Of a stretch of 64,000 nucleotides of DNA, positions 55,902-64,000 are shown one piece after another; position 1 is the first letter of the stretch; every line of letters begins with the position of its first letter. The notes beneath the pieces are model-generated. The model did not search any database and was not told where the DNA came from. It saw only the letters and a program-made list of their open reading frames with translations. This DNA is from an uncultured Bacteroidales bacterium (lineage in GTDB: Bacteria > Bacteroidota > Bacteroidia > Bacteroidales > Muribaculaceae). A program made the position numbers and the translations under genes. The stretch is taken from NCBI GenBank assembly GCA_902774055.1, contig CACYGX010000011.1, positions 1 to 64,000 on the forward strand. Direction: 5' to 3'.

Positions 55902-56615
55902 TCAAGGAGTCCCTTCGCCCCATTGCTCGTTAAGAAACTTGACTTTGGCCTGCATCATGGGCTTAAAAGTGCTATTGATGCGGGCTCGTAGCATCCACCC
56001 TTGATAGGCAGCGGGCCAGCATTTGGCATCGGCTTCAGCGGCTTTTTCTATCTTGTCCACGCGAATCTTCTAGGTCACGAAGTACAGGCCGATGTATTGG
56101 CCATTGAGCACGACCTCGACAGGCTCCTGGGCGGGCGTGTAGGCCAAGCCGATGCGGCGGCTCAGCTCAAATCCCACCGTATTGGTCAAGAAGTCGTTGC
56201 GGTCCTGGTCGGCATGGGCCATCAGGATAAAGTGGCGGCTCTTTTTCATCCCCAGGAGCTTCTTTTTCTCGTCCAGCTTGATGCGATAGGGCTTCTTGTA
56301 GTAATGTCTCCACGACCAGTTGCCGCGTCCCTTGATGAGCATCCCCAGCGGCTCCTCGCGAGAGCCCATGGACTCGTAGCCCTCCAGCCCCAGGTTGTCA
56401 ATCCACCAGTCGGCATGCAGATACTCGTCCTGACTCACAATGGGCAAGCCCCCCTCGGTGTTGATATAGAGCACGGGCAGTGTGCCCGAGAAGGTCGCAT
56501 CGGGCTGCGGAAGGATGGGCTCTTCGGGTTCGTCATGGCAAGCGGTGAATGCCAGCATGAGAACCAACGACAGGAGCGCGAGCAAACGGTTAATTGGTGA
56601 TTGAGGTTTCATCAT
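55902..56615 (-). pseudogene. Decayed CotH-like lipoprotein gene (amber stop and internal deletion)
   Basis: Starting at 56615 or 56612, the reading frame encodes a lipoprotein signal (LLSLVLMLAFTAC) and the first part of a CotH domain: MLIKGRGNWSWRHYYKKPY, IKLDEKKKLLGMKKSRHF and VVLNGQYIGLYFVT. A TAG at 56070-56072 interrupts it exactly where relatives read TEKIRVDK. The same frame continues for 55 sense codons with KIRVDKIEKAAEADAKCW and ends KVKFLNEQWGEGTP before TGA at 55902. The distance between these parts is far too short for a complete CotH domain, so a central piece is also missing. This is a remnant, not a functional gene. Confidence 0.75.
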
Positions 56616-56732
56616 CAAGCACTGGGAGGCGTACGTCAAATAAAGTATATCTTATTAACGTATCTTGAGGGACTTTATTACTGTTTTTTCAAAAACTTGC
56701 AGCAAGCACACATGATTTTGAGCCAAAATGGT

Positions 56733-56740
56733 TACTTTTG
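56733..56740 (+). promoter_or_regulatory. -7 box immediately before a glycosyltransferase ATG
   Basis: TACTTTTG matches TAnnTTTG and ends 8 bp before the ATG at 56749. It overlaps an upstream in-frame ATG at 56728, which is therefore not the likely start. Confidence 0.55.
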
Positions 56741-56748
56741 CATCCGCA

Positions 56749-57816
56749 ATGAAAATCCTGTTCACGCCCAACTGGACTGTTCATCATCTCGACACCGATG
56801 ATGAGTTAATTCAACCGCCTGATAAGCAGGTGGTTGGGCAGGGCTATTGGTTCTTTAAATACTTCCCCAGAGGTTATCAGGTGGACATTATTGACCGTGG
56901 CCGTAAGAGTTGGTTCCGTGACTTCGAGAAGAAATTCAAGTTCTACATCAAGCAGCCCATTAAGGCTTTCAAGTGCCGTAACGATTATGACATTGTCATC
57001 TCTCACGGCGCCCAGAGTGGCCTGGTGTATGAACTGCTGTGCTCGTTTGTCAAGAACAAGCCACCCCACCTGATGTTTGACATCGGCGGCCTGAATGGAG
57101 CACGCATCAACCATTATGAGACGCCGCTCATCCGCTTTGCCCTGCGCAAGTCTCCTTACATCCTTGTCCACACATCGCGGCAAGTGGATTTCTATCGCGA
57201 ACATTATCCCGAGTTGGCCGACAAGGTAAGGTTTATCCCTTATGGTGTGGACTGCAAATACTTTGTGCCTCAGCCTTCAGTAGAGCGCACGCACACGATT
57301 CTCACATTCGGTAAGGCCAAGCGTGACAACGTGACCTTGTGTGAGGCTTTTGCCCGCATCGCCGACAAGCGTGGCTATCGGTTGATTGTGGTGGGTGAAC
57401 CCGAGTTGAGCAAGCGTTATGATTACATCGATGAGATTATATTCCGCACTGTCATCCCTTTGCCCGAGCTGATGCAACTCATGGCCGAGAGCGACTTCAT
57501 TGTCATTCCGTTACCCGAGTACCTCTATTCCTATGGCCAAATGAGCTTCCTGCAGTCGATGGCGATGGGCAAGGCCGCCATCATCACCCGCACGACCAGC
57601 AGCCGGGACTATATCGAGAAGGCTCCAGGCGTCATTGGCGTGGAGCCCTATGACATCGACGGCATGAAACATGCTCTCGAAGAGATGATGGACATGACCG
57701 ATGCCCAGCGCGACGCCATCGGCCTGGCCAACCGCAGCTATGCCACATCGCGCTTTGACGAACGCGAAATGAGCAAGGCCATCTGTGACTACATCAACGA
57801 GATCGTCAACGGGTAA
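56749..57816 (+). CDS. Glycosyltransferase (GT-B, GT4-like)
   Basis: About 355 residues from the ATG at 56749 (MKILFTPNWTVHHLD). The N-terminal half has the DIVISHGAQSGLVYELL and LMFDIGGLNG segments. The C-terminal donor-binding half has ILTFGKAKRDNVTLCEAF, IVVGEPELSKRYDYI and VIPLPEYLYSYGQMSFLQSMAMGKAAIITRT. The substrates are unknown. Single gene with its own promoter within the polysaccharide cluster. Confidence 0.8.
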   Translation: MKILFTPNWTVHHLDTDDELIQPPDKQVVGQGYWFFKYFPRGYQVDIIDRGRKSWFRDFEKKFKFYIKQPIKAFKCRNDYDIVISHGAQSGLVYELLCSFVKNKPPHLMFDIGGLNGARINHYETPLIRFALRKSPYILVHTSRQVDFYREHYPELADKVRFIPYGVDCKYFVPQPSVERTHTILTFGKAKRDNVTLCEAFARIADKRGYRLIVVGEPELSKRYDYIDEIIFRTVIPLPELMQLMAESDFIVIPLPEYLYSYGQMSFLQSMAMGKAAIITRTTSSRDYIEKAPGVIGVEPYDIDGMKHALEEMMDMTDAQRDAIGLANRSYATSRFDEREMSKAICDYINEIVNG

Positions 57817-57919
57817 TAATATCTTCCCTCGTCTTTCCTCCTACATAACCTCGAGACCAAGATTATCGGCCAAAATTGGCACGATAATTGTTTTTTATTA
57901 GATATCTAAAAAAATATAT

Positions 57920-57927
57920 TACCTTTG
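57920..57927 (+). promoter_or_regulatory. -7 box of the beta-helix protein gene
   Basis: TACCTTTG, 28 bp upstream of the ATG at 57956. Confidence 0.55.
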
Positions 57928-57955
57928 TGATTACAAACATAATCATCAAACCACT

Positions 57956-59692
57956 ATGAACACTTCATATTTCAAGATCCTGATAATGGCATTCTTAATG
58001 ATTGTGATGCCAATGACTCTCCAAGCTAGGGTTGTGACCATCAACCTGTCCTCATTTGGCACGACGGATGTTACCGAGGGGCTTCGCTCAAGCCTGTCCA
58101 AGTTGACTTATTCCGATAAGGCAATCATTAATATTGATAAGGCCGGAACCTATGTCCTAAGGGGCACAGTAACTGGTAATTGTAGTGTTGTAATGAAGGG
58201 ACTTGGCGCCAGGAATACGGTGATTGAGCTTGACAACGGCAAAAATAAAGGTCCTTTCAGAGCCTTCACCGATGACACTTTTCTCGAGTTCACGGGCACT
58301 AGGGACAATCCTATCACTGTGGAGATGAGCGACTTCAGCATCAGGCTCAAAGAGCATTCTGGTTACTGGTGGGTCAATGACTTGAATACGCAATCCAACA
58401 AACAGCAGGAGAAATATGCTGTCAAGATTTACCATGCCAATAAGGTTGACATTCAGCGTGTGGAAAGCTATATGAAGAATGCGATGATTACCAACTTCAA
58501 CCTGCGCGTCTGCCACAACGTGACTGTCAAGAATTGCATCCTGACCAATTACAACAACTGCTACACCGGTGGAAATCTGTGGTTCCAGGGAGAGGCCAAA
58601 AACGTACTGGTCGAGGACAACACCTTCAATAAATATGGCAATGACGAGGCGCTGGCTTTTTATGCTATCACGACCAATGCCTATGACTTCAAGACCAAGA
58701 ATCCTACCGATTGTGAGAAAAGCAACATTATGGTCCGCAATAACGTGTTCAACTATGGTGGCTATCCGGACAAAGACAAGATGGACATTGCTAATGATGT
58801 GCTGGTCAATGTCACAACATCTCACAACAAGGAGGAAGAATATGGTTCCCATGTGAGCAACATCACATTCAAGGGCAATACCTTTAACATCTCGGACGTT
58901 GTGAAAATTGGACTGGGTCTCTCGTTCAGCAGTAGCGACTTGCATCGCAATGTACTGGTGACTGAAAACAAGTTCCAGAACAATGCTTTCAAGACTGGCC
59001 ACAAATTCTACAAGGCCGATATCGTAGTCAAGGACTATAGCAAATCATACCGCACGGACTCCATTCTCATCAAGGGCAATACGTTTATTAATAATGCTGA
59101 TGTGATCAACCCAAGCGATGGCGCTGGGCTGTCTCACATCCAGTTGGAAAGAGGTAGTGTGATTTTTGCTGACAACCAAGTGACCAACACAGTAACGACG
59201 AGCAAGATTACAGGCAAGAAGACAGGCGGCCAGTTGCTGTGGGCTGCTGCATCTAATGGGCATATCATTCTCAAGAATAATGTGTGCCGCGGTCTTTCCA
59301 AGATTGCTAGCGTCATGACTGGTGACGGCATCGATTATTTTTCAATTGAGGCTTACAATAACTACTTTGTGGGAGACACCCGTATCTATTGTGACAAGGT
59401 TAAGCGTCTTGACCTGAATTTTACAGGCAATACCTTCAAGAGCAACGACATGAACTTCTTCTTACAGGAATTTGCCGCCGAGGGCTCCCTCATCTTCAAT
59501 TACAACGACGTGACCGCTTCTGGTGGTCAATTGATGACCCATTGGGATGGACGATTCAACACCAACTCCCTGCGTTTTAATAGCCTGGAGGTCAAGGGCA
59601 ACGTCTTTAACGGGATGAGCAACGAGAAATCAGTACTCACTAACTTTACCAACGTGAAGCGTCGCAAAGTGTCACAAAACAGATTCAGATAA
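57956..59692 (+). CDS. Secreted right-handed beta-helix protein (pectate-lyase-like fold)
   Basis: A 578-residue exported protein with a signal peptide ending MTLQA (about residue 23). The mature part is built of repeating short strands with the pattern x-I/V-x-N-N-x-F, such as VTVKNCILTNY, VLVEDNTFNKYGN, IMVRNNVFNYGG, ITFKGNTFNI, VLVTENKFQNN, ILIKGNTFINN and FSIEAYNNYFVGD. This is typical of a right-handed parallel beta-helix. Proteins of this fold are polysaccharide lyases, epimerases or glycan-binding proteins. No lyase catalytic residues can be assigned. Its place in the cluster suggests action on the exported polysaccharide. Confidence 0.75.
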   Translation: MNTSYFKILIMAFLMIVMPMTLQARVVTINLSSFGTTDVTEGLRSSLSKLTYSDKAIINIDKAGTYVLRGTVTGNCSVVMKGLGARNTVIELDNGKNKGPFRAFTDDTFLEFTGTRDNPITVEMSDFSIRLKEHSGYWWVNDLNTQSNKQQEKYAVKIYHANKVDIQRVESYMKNAMITNFNLRVCHNVTVKNCILTNYNNCYTGGNLWFQGEAKNVLVEDNTFNKYGNDEALAFYAITTNAYDFKTKNPTDCEKSNIMVRNNVFNYGGYPDKDKMDIANDVLVNVTTSHNKEEEYGSHVSNITFKGNTFNISDVVKIGLGLSFSSSDLHRNVLVTENKFQNNAFKTGHKFYKADIVVKDYSKSYRTDSILIKGNTFINNADVINPSDGAGLSHIQLERGSVIFADNQVTNTVTTSKITGKKTGGQLLWAAASNGHIILKNNVCRGLSKIASVMTGDGIDYFSIEAYNNYFVGDTRIYCDKVKRLDLNFTGNTFKSNDMNFFLQEFAAEGSLIFNYNDVTASGGQLMTHWDGRFNTNSLRFNSLEVKGNVFNGMSNEKSVLTNFTNVKRRKVSQNRFR

Positions 59693-59723
59693 GCCACGGT
59701 AATATCATCGTTTTTTTTAAGTT

Positions 59724-60452
59724 ATGGTTTCGCTCGTTTGCGTCTATAATAAACTAGATGTTTACCAGAACATGGTCAACTCTCTTGTCGGGCAAACGGC
59801 AGAGTATGAACTTGTTGGCGTGGACAATACCCGACAAGAGTTCAAGTCGGCGGCATGTGCACTCAACCACGGTGCCTCACAAGCCCATGGCGACACCATG
59901 ATTTTCCTGCATCAGGACATCTTGTTTCATGAGACGAATGCTTTGCATCGCATCATCCAGATGCTGCAATCGCTAGACGAGAGCAATGTCATATTGGGCC
60001 TTTATGGCGCAGGTGGAGAAGTCGTATATGGAGCTATCCCCACCACGGCATTGACCCGAGCTGAGACTCTGGACGAGTGCCTGGTCGTCATGCCCAGATC
60101 CACGTGGCAACAGTACAAGTTCAATGAACAGGTGTGTGACGGCTGGCACCTATATGCCGTTGAACTGTGCTTGAGGGCCTCTCGTGACGGCTGTTATATC
60201 TATCAAATGAATGGATTGCCCATAGAACACCTGTCAACAGGTGAAATCAATGGGCAATATATGGAGATTTATCGTCGCTTGATGAAGGCTTTTCCCGACA
60301 AAAAGCGTATCAAGACCACCTGCGTCTCGCTACCCAACAATCGGCTGGTATTTGCCTTGTATTACTCTTTGTGGCGCATCAAAAAGAAAATGCTAGGCAA
60401 TTATCCATTGCGTAGCACCCTGCGTGAAATGGCACACCGTTTCAAGAAGTGA
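59724..60452 (+). CDS. Glycosyltransferase family 2-like protein
   Basis: A 242-residue protein. MVSLVCVYNKLDVYQNMVNSL begins a GT-A domain. GVDNTRQEFKSAACALNHGA and MIFLHQDILF hold the Asp-rich metal-binding region in the variant form HQD. DGWHLYAVELCLRAS is near the C-terminus. Similar short GT2-like proteins occur in polysaccharide clusters. The substrate is unknown. Its stop is directly adjacent to the end of the convergent GT4 gene. Confidence 0.75.
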   Translation: MVSLVCVYNKLDVYQNMVNSLVGQTAEYELVGVDNTRQEFKSAACALNHGASQAHGDTMIFLHQDILFHETNALHRIIQMLQSLDESNVILGLYGAGGEVVYGAIPTTALTRAETLDECLVVMPRSTWQQYKFNEQVCDGWHLYAVELCLRASRDGCYIYQMNGLPIEHLSTGEINGQYMEIYRRLMKAFPDKKRIKTTCVSLPNNRLVFALYYSLWRIKKKMLGNYPLRSTLREMAHRFKK

Positions 60453-61577
60453 TTATTGGCCGAGAACCTTGCTTAGAATATCGTTAATCGATTCTTGCAT
60501 CGCCATCGGGCTGTAGATTGCGTCATATATTTCCCTTGTGGAGTCAGAAGATTGTAATGAACGTGAAATGGCCTTGGCCATTGATTCGCAATCTCCGTTC
60601 CTGAAGAACTCTACTCCCTTGAAATTGCCGCATGTCTGCACAAAGAACGGCAAGTCAGAGAGCACCATTTTGGTGCCAAAGTATGAGGCAATCGACACGA
60701 TGCCACTTTGGGTCGCCGAAATGTAGGGATAGACCACTGTTGCAGCCCGCGAGAATAGGTCCCTGATTTCCTCATCATCAATAAAGCGGTTGATAAAAAT
60801 GATGCGGCCAGGCTGTGGCTTTAAGTCAAAATACAACGTTCCAGCACCTGCAATCACCAGCGGAAGACCTTGCAATTCGGGGTGGTTGAGGTATGTGTCA
60901 TAGAGCAGATGAACCCCTTTGTATAGTAGCAGATTGCCAAAAAAGAGGATGTATTTTCCTGTAATTCCCTCCAACTCAGTCACACATCTCTTTCCAGTCA
61001 TGATGGCTTCATTGACCAGCGACGGAAATGGAGCGTAGTGCACATCGTGGCTAGGATAAAGCTGGCGGATACATTCTAGTTGCTCATGGCTGTTGGTGAT
61101 GATGTGATGTGTGGATTTAAGCATCAGGCGCTGTGGACGTGCCATGAGGATGCGGTCTCGCAACCATGCCTCGAACGTCTTGAATTTGATGTCATGATGG
61201 ATAGCGTCATGAACAGTGTATAGCACAGGGCACTTGCGTTGCAGTCGATGGATGCTGCCAGCGAGCACCAACTCCTCTGTAAGAGAATAGATGAGCTTAA
61301 TGTCATGCTCCTCTATCAACCGCTCTATCGTTTGTGTCAGACGGGTGGGATAGAAACGGAATAACAGCTTGGCCAATTTCTGCTTGGGATAATCAATCCA
61401 TGTGAGACTTTCAGGGGGTATATCAGCAAAATCCTGTTTGAGAGATTCATCCTTGGCCACAATGAGCACGTGGTCGCCTTGTTGCCACAGGTCATGAATA
61501 ATCCTGCATGCATAAGGCCGCATTCCGGCTGCATATTCAGTAGCAATGAACAATATGTGTTGTGACGTTGCTCTCAT
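60453..61577 (-). CDS. Glycosyltransferase family 4 protein
   Basis: A 374-residue GT-B enzyme. ILFIATEYAAGMRPYACRI starts the N-terminal domain. LYTVHDAIHHDIKFKTFEAWLRDR, ITGKYILFFGNLLLYKGVHLLYDTY and VVYPYISATQSGIVSIASYFGTKMVLSD follow, with the last covering the donor-binding site. Its ATG overlaps the stop of the upstream polymerase gene by 4 bp (61574-61577), so translation is coupled. It probably acts on the repeat unit that the neighbouring polymerase handles. Confidence 0.85.
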   Translation of the reverse strand: MRATSQHILFIATEYAAGMRPYACRIIHDLWQQGDHVLIVAKDESLKQDFADIPPESLTWIDYPKQKLAKLLFRFYPTRLTQTIERLIEEHDIKLIYSLTEELVLAGSIHRLQRKCPVLYTVHDAIHHDIKFKTFEAWLRDRILMARPQRLMLKSTHHIITNSHEQLECIRQLYPSHDVHYAPFPSLVNEAIMTGKRCVTELEGITGKYILFFGNLLLYKGVHLLYDTYLNHPELQGLPLVIAGAGTLYFDLKPQPGRIIFINRFIDDEEIRDLFSRAATVVYPYISATQSGIVSIASYFGTKMVLSDLPFFVQTCGNFKGVEFFRNGDCESMAKAISRSLQSSDSTREIYDAIYSPMAMQESINDILSKVLGQ

Positions 61578-63037
61578 TCGGGTTGGTTTTCTTCATTCTG
61601 TTCGGCTTCGTTCATCAGACGGCGCTTACCGGCCTCGACCGATTCAAACTCGGGATGCTCCTCAGCGGCATAGTGGGTACTGAGAGACAACGCCACGAAC
61701 ATGAGAGATAGATTGAGCACTTGAGGCGTGAGCGGTGCCCAGTCACTGTTACCCTGTACCAACCAGCAGAAAACGACACCCAACCCCGCTATGTTCAGAA
61801 TGTTGTAGTAGCGGTTTTGAGACAGGCGCGTTCGTCGCTTGAATGTCGCTATATACCAGATGATAAATGCCAGTATGGGCAAGAAGCCAATAAGTCCCAA
61901 CTCTGCAATCAAGATAATCCAGATGTTGTGAATGGGATTGGTGAACATGAATTCCTCGGGTTGATACAGGTCTGTCATGTCAAATACCTGTTCAAATATC
62001 ACAGCCGAACTGTTCTCTACCAAATAGACCAAATGAGCATTTAAGCCCACGCCAACAAGAGGATGATCCTGGAAAATCTCGTAACCGCAATAGTAGTGCA
62101 TCAGGCGGGAGGTCGTCATCTCGTCCAGGTTGTCCACATCGCTGAACAGAAAGCTCAACGGGCCCGTGAGCAGCAAGGCAATGAGGAGACCCAGAGGGAT
62201 GATGCCCTTCAAAATGCTCTGGAAACTCAACAGCTTATAACGGCGATAAACGTAGAAGACGATAATGCCTAATACGGCGAGAACAGCCGCCAACAGGGCA
62301 CTGCGGCTGGCGCTCAGGATAATGATGACAAATGACATACCAGTGAGGATAGCACTCTCATGCCGCTTGTAGGCCGTTAAAAACGCTCCAGCGAAGAATA
62401 CAAAATAATAAGAAGCATAGGTGCCCAATACATTGGGATGGCTCATGGTCGCCACTGCTCCGATACGATCATCGCTGCGGGTCGCTGCGTCTTTGTCAAA
62501 AATCTTGATGACACCCTCCATCCCCAAAACAGGATAGCAGATGGAAAGGATAAAGTGCAGGATGACTGTCGCTGCTAGGCCCATATATATGCCGCGCACG
62601 GCAGTCTTGACCGAGAAGCTGTTGGTGAACAAATAAATAAACACAGCAAACGACAAGAAGTAGAAAACCTCGATCAGCGTTCCACGGCGCGACAGGTTGT
62701 AGGGATTGAGTAGGGCATAGCACGCATAAGCCGAGAAGAGGAAAAAAAGCCAAATGTTGGGCCGTCGGATGCGCCACTGTTTCTCGCGTGCAACAATCCA
62801 TACCAGCAAGAGCGCCAAGGCATAGAACGGCCAAATCGAGAGGCTGTTGCCAAAGGAGCCTGTCGAGTCGGCATCTCCCTTTAGCACTGGCAGGAACAGG
62901 CGTGCAAAGCAGCACGAGAAGGTATAGATGGCAATGATGATTTCGTATAGACGCTCACGTGACAAGCGGGTGCCTTCGCGCGCGATAAAGAATACTAGCG
63001 CAAAGCCCAACGTCACGAATATGAGCGCTCTATCCAT
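61574..63037 (-). CDS. O-antigen ligase/polymerase (Wzy-like) membrane protein
   Basis: A 487-residue inner-membrane protein with about 12 helices. The large periplasmic loop (about 315-375) contains the O-antigen ligase family motif HPLVGVGLNAHLVYL and FTNPIHNIWIILIAELGLIGF. IIILSASRSALLAAVLAVLG is the preceding conserved Wzy_C-type segment. It either polymerises repeat units on the lipid carrier or ligates the glycan to an acceptor; sequence does not decide which. The C-terminal tail (about 450-487) is charged. The gene lies between the BY-kinase and GT4 genes. Confidence 0.85.
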   Translation of the reverse strand: MDRALIFVTLGFALVFFIAREGTRLSRERLYEIIIAIYTFSCCFARLFLPVLKGDADSTGSFGNSLSIWPFYALALLLVWIVAREKQWRIRRPNIWLFFLFSAYACYALLNPYNLSRRGTLIEVFYFLSFAVFIYLFTNSFSVKTAVRGIYMGLAATVILHFILSICYPVLGMEGVIKIFDKDAATRSDDRIGAVATMSHPNVLGTYASYYFVFFAGAFLTAYKRHESAILTGMSFVIIILSASRSALLAAVLAVLGIIVFYVYRRYKLLSFQSILKGIIPLGLLIALLLTGPLSFLFSDVDNLDEMTTSRLMHYYCGYEIFQDHPLVGVGLNAHLVYLVENSSAVIFEQVFDMTDLYQPEEFMFTNPIHNIWIILIAELGLIGFLPILAFIIWYIATFKRRTRLSQNRYYNILNIAGLGVVFCWLVQGNSDWAPLTPQVLNLSLMFVALSLSTHYAAEEHPEFESVEAGKRRLMNEAEQNEENQPE

Positions 63038-63059
63038 CTACAATGTGCCGTGTTTGGCG

Positions 63060-64000
63060 TTAATCCTCGTCTTTCTTGCTGCTGATGCCGTAGCCGTAGG
63101 TGTTGTCGTTGCTGGGCTTGGTATCGTTGAGCACGACGCACATGTTCTTGAGCTGCTTGTTGGCGGCAATGCGGTTCATGAACTTGATGAGGTTGCGGCG
63201 CGTGTAATTGGCGCGGGTGACATAGACGGTAGCATTGCTGTACTTGTCCAGAGCAAAGCTGTCGCTCACCTGGGCTACGGGGGCCGAATCCACAATAATC
63301 ACGTCATATTGCTCGCGCAGGTCGTGGAAGAAGTCCTTCACACGGTCGCTCAGCAGCAATTCTGAGGGGTTGGGCGGGATAGCGCCGCCAACAAAGACGT
63401 CCAGACCCTTGACCTCCTTGCACGACTGGGCAATCTGCTCCAGCGAGACACCGCTGCGCGACAGGTAACTGGTCACGCCCGGCATCTCGTTGAGGTCGAG
63501 CATTGTAGCCAGTTTGGGCGAGCGGATGTCCATACCCACGAGTGCCACGCGCTTGCCCAGTAGGGCGAACGACGAGGCGATGTTGGTGCTGATGAATGAC
63601 TTGCCCTCGCCGCTGACGCTGCTGGTAACCAGGATGACCTTGTCGTCCTCCTTGTTGAGCAGGAACTGCAGGTTGTTGCGCACATAGCGGAACAACTCGA
63701 CGATGGACGAGGTCTTGCCGTCCTTGACCACAAGCTGAGTGTTGTGGCGGTTGTGGTGAATGTGACCGATGACGGGCACCTGAGAGATTTCCTCCAGTTC
63801 TTCCTGGTTAGCGAATTTGGTGGTGAACAGGTCTTTCAAGTACACGAGTATCAGGGGCAGCATCAGGCCCATCAGCAATCCCAAAGCCAGGACAACCATC
63901 TTGTTGGGGCTGACGGGAGTGGATGCGGCATAGGCATGGTCCACAATCTTGCCCTTGGGCGTGGTGGCGGCAAGAACGAGCGCGTTCTCCTCGCGTTTCT
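63060..64000 (-). CDS. Wzz/tyrosine autokinase for polysaccharide export, C-terminal part
   Basis: 313 codons are visible; the 5' end lies beyond the right window edge. The frame is open through the edge, so the GTG at 63944 is not the start. A transmembrane segment, MVVLALGLLMGLMLPLILVYL, ends the Wzz chain-length domain. The BY-kinase domain follows, with Walker A SSVSGEGKSFIST, Walker A' VALVGMDIRSPKL and Walker B VIIVDSAP. The tail NTYGYGISSKKDED has two Tyr residues, a short version of the autophosphorylated cluster. It controls chain length and export of the surface polysaccharide made by this cluster. Confidence 0.92.
   Translation of the reverse strand, partial: KREENALVLAATTPKGKIVDHAYAASTPVSPNKMVVLALGLLMGLMLPLILVYLKDLFTTKFANQEELEEISQVPVIGHIHHNRHNTQLVVKDGKTSSIVELFRYVRNNLQFLLNKEDDKVILVTSSVSGEGKSFISTNIASSFALLGKRVALVGMDIRSPKLATMLDLNEMPGVTSYLSRSGVSLEQIAQSCKEVKGLDVFVGGAIPPNPSELLLSDRVKDFFHDLREQYDVIIVDSAPVAQVSDSFALDKYSNATVYVTRANYTRRNLIKFMNRIAANKQLKNMCVVLNDTKPSNDNTYGYGISSKKDED

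Noticed and set aside
56070-56072. TAG in the CotH-like gene as a recoded sense codon
   Set aside because: A central part of the domain is also missing and other genes in the window show no in-frame TAG readthrough, so decay is the simpler reading.
63060-63944. BY-kinase starting at GTG 63944 as a complete gene
   Set aside because: The same frame is open to the window edge and the start would fall inside the Wzz region, so the gene is cut by the window.
1-64000. rRNA, tRNA, insertion sequences, prophage genes
   Set aside because: None was recognised on either strand by reading the sequence; small RNAs without strong structure could still have been missed.

Overview
The window looks like chromosomal DNA of a gut-type member of the Bacteroidales (Bacteroidota). 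Three lines support this. There is a SusC/SusD/SusE/SusF-type starch locus. Many lipoproteins carry an N-terminal signal with a Cys lipobox. Bacteroidota-style promoters (-7 TAnnTTTG, sometimes -33 TTTG) occur throughout, on both strands. Dockerin-like repeats in secreted enzymes and the gene content fit a Prevotella- or Muribaculaceae-like organism, but the genus cannot be fixed from the sequence alone. No rRNA, tRNA, CRISPR array, intact insertion sequence or prophage was recognised.

Region 1 (1-24.3 kb) is mostly housekeeping and envelope genes. It holds the start of kbl, a GH73 glucosaminidase divergent from cytidine deaminase, a YfhO-like membrane protein, an operon of three FKBP prolyl isomerases, a sirtuin, an SDR-type threonine dehydrogenase (partner of kbl), dnaX, a CotH/dockerin protein, a gamma carbonic anhydrase, an Xaa-Pro aminopeptidase, several lipoproteins and outer-membrane proteins, and a PafA-like alkaline phosphatase. 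A REP/MITE-like palindromic mosaic lies at about 20.04-20.27 kb.

Region 2 (24.3-51.3 kb) is a starch/maltodextrin utilisation region split over both strands. A LacI-family regulator diverges from susC-susD-susE-susF; an alpha-amylase and a GH53 galactanase follow. On the other strand are a SusA-like neopullulanase and an operon of maltose-type MFS transporter, GH77 amylomaltase and pullulanase. Three LacI-type operators (consensus TGCAAnCGATTGCA) lie upstream of susC, the amylase and the transporter, each 55-56 bp upstream of the -7 box. This constant distance suggests that the LacI protein activates these promoters. Interspersed are cell-wall genes (murF, ddl), a small glycan/envelope block (GT87-like, deacetylase, methyltransferase) and two orphan genes (GxxExxY and four-helix bundle), each enclosed by its own inverted repeats.

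Region 3 (51.3-64 kb) has ychF followed by a surface-polysaccharide cluster. It contains several glycosyltransferases, a radical SAM/SPASM protein, a right-handed beta-helix protein, an O-antigen polymerase/ligase-like protein and a Wzz/BY-kinase running off the window edge, with a decayed CotH pseudogene in between.

The strongest candidates for something undescribed are (a) the pair of single-gene cassettes bounded by inverted, tandem-repeat-containing ends, together with similar heptamer arrays elsewhere that carry no gene, and (b) the fixed-spacing LacI regulon. Coordinates come from reading the sequence by eye; no database search or folding program was run.
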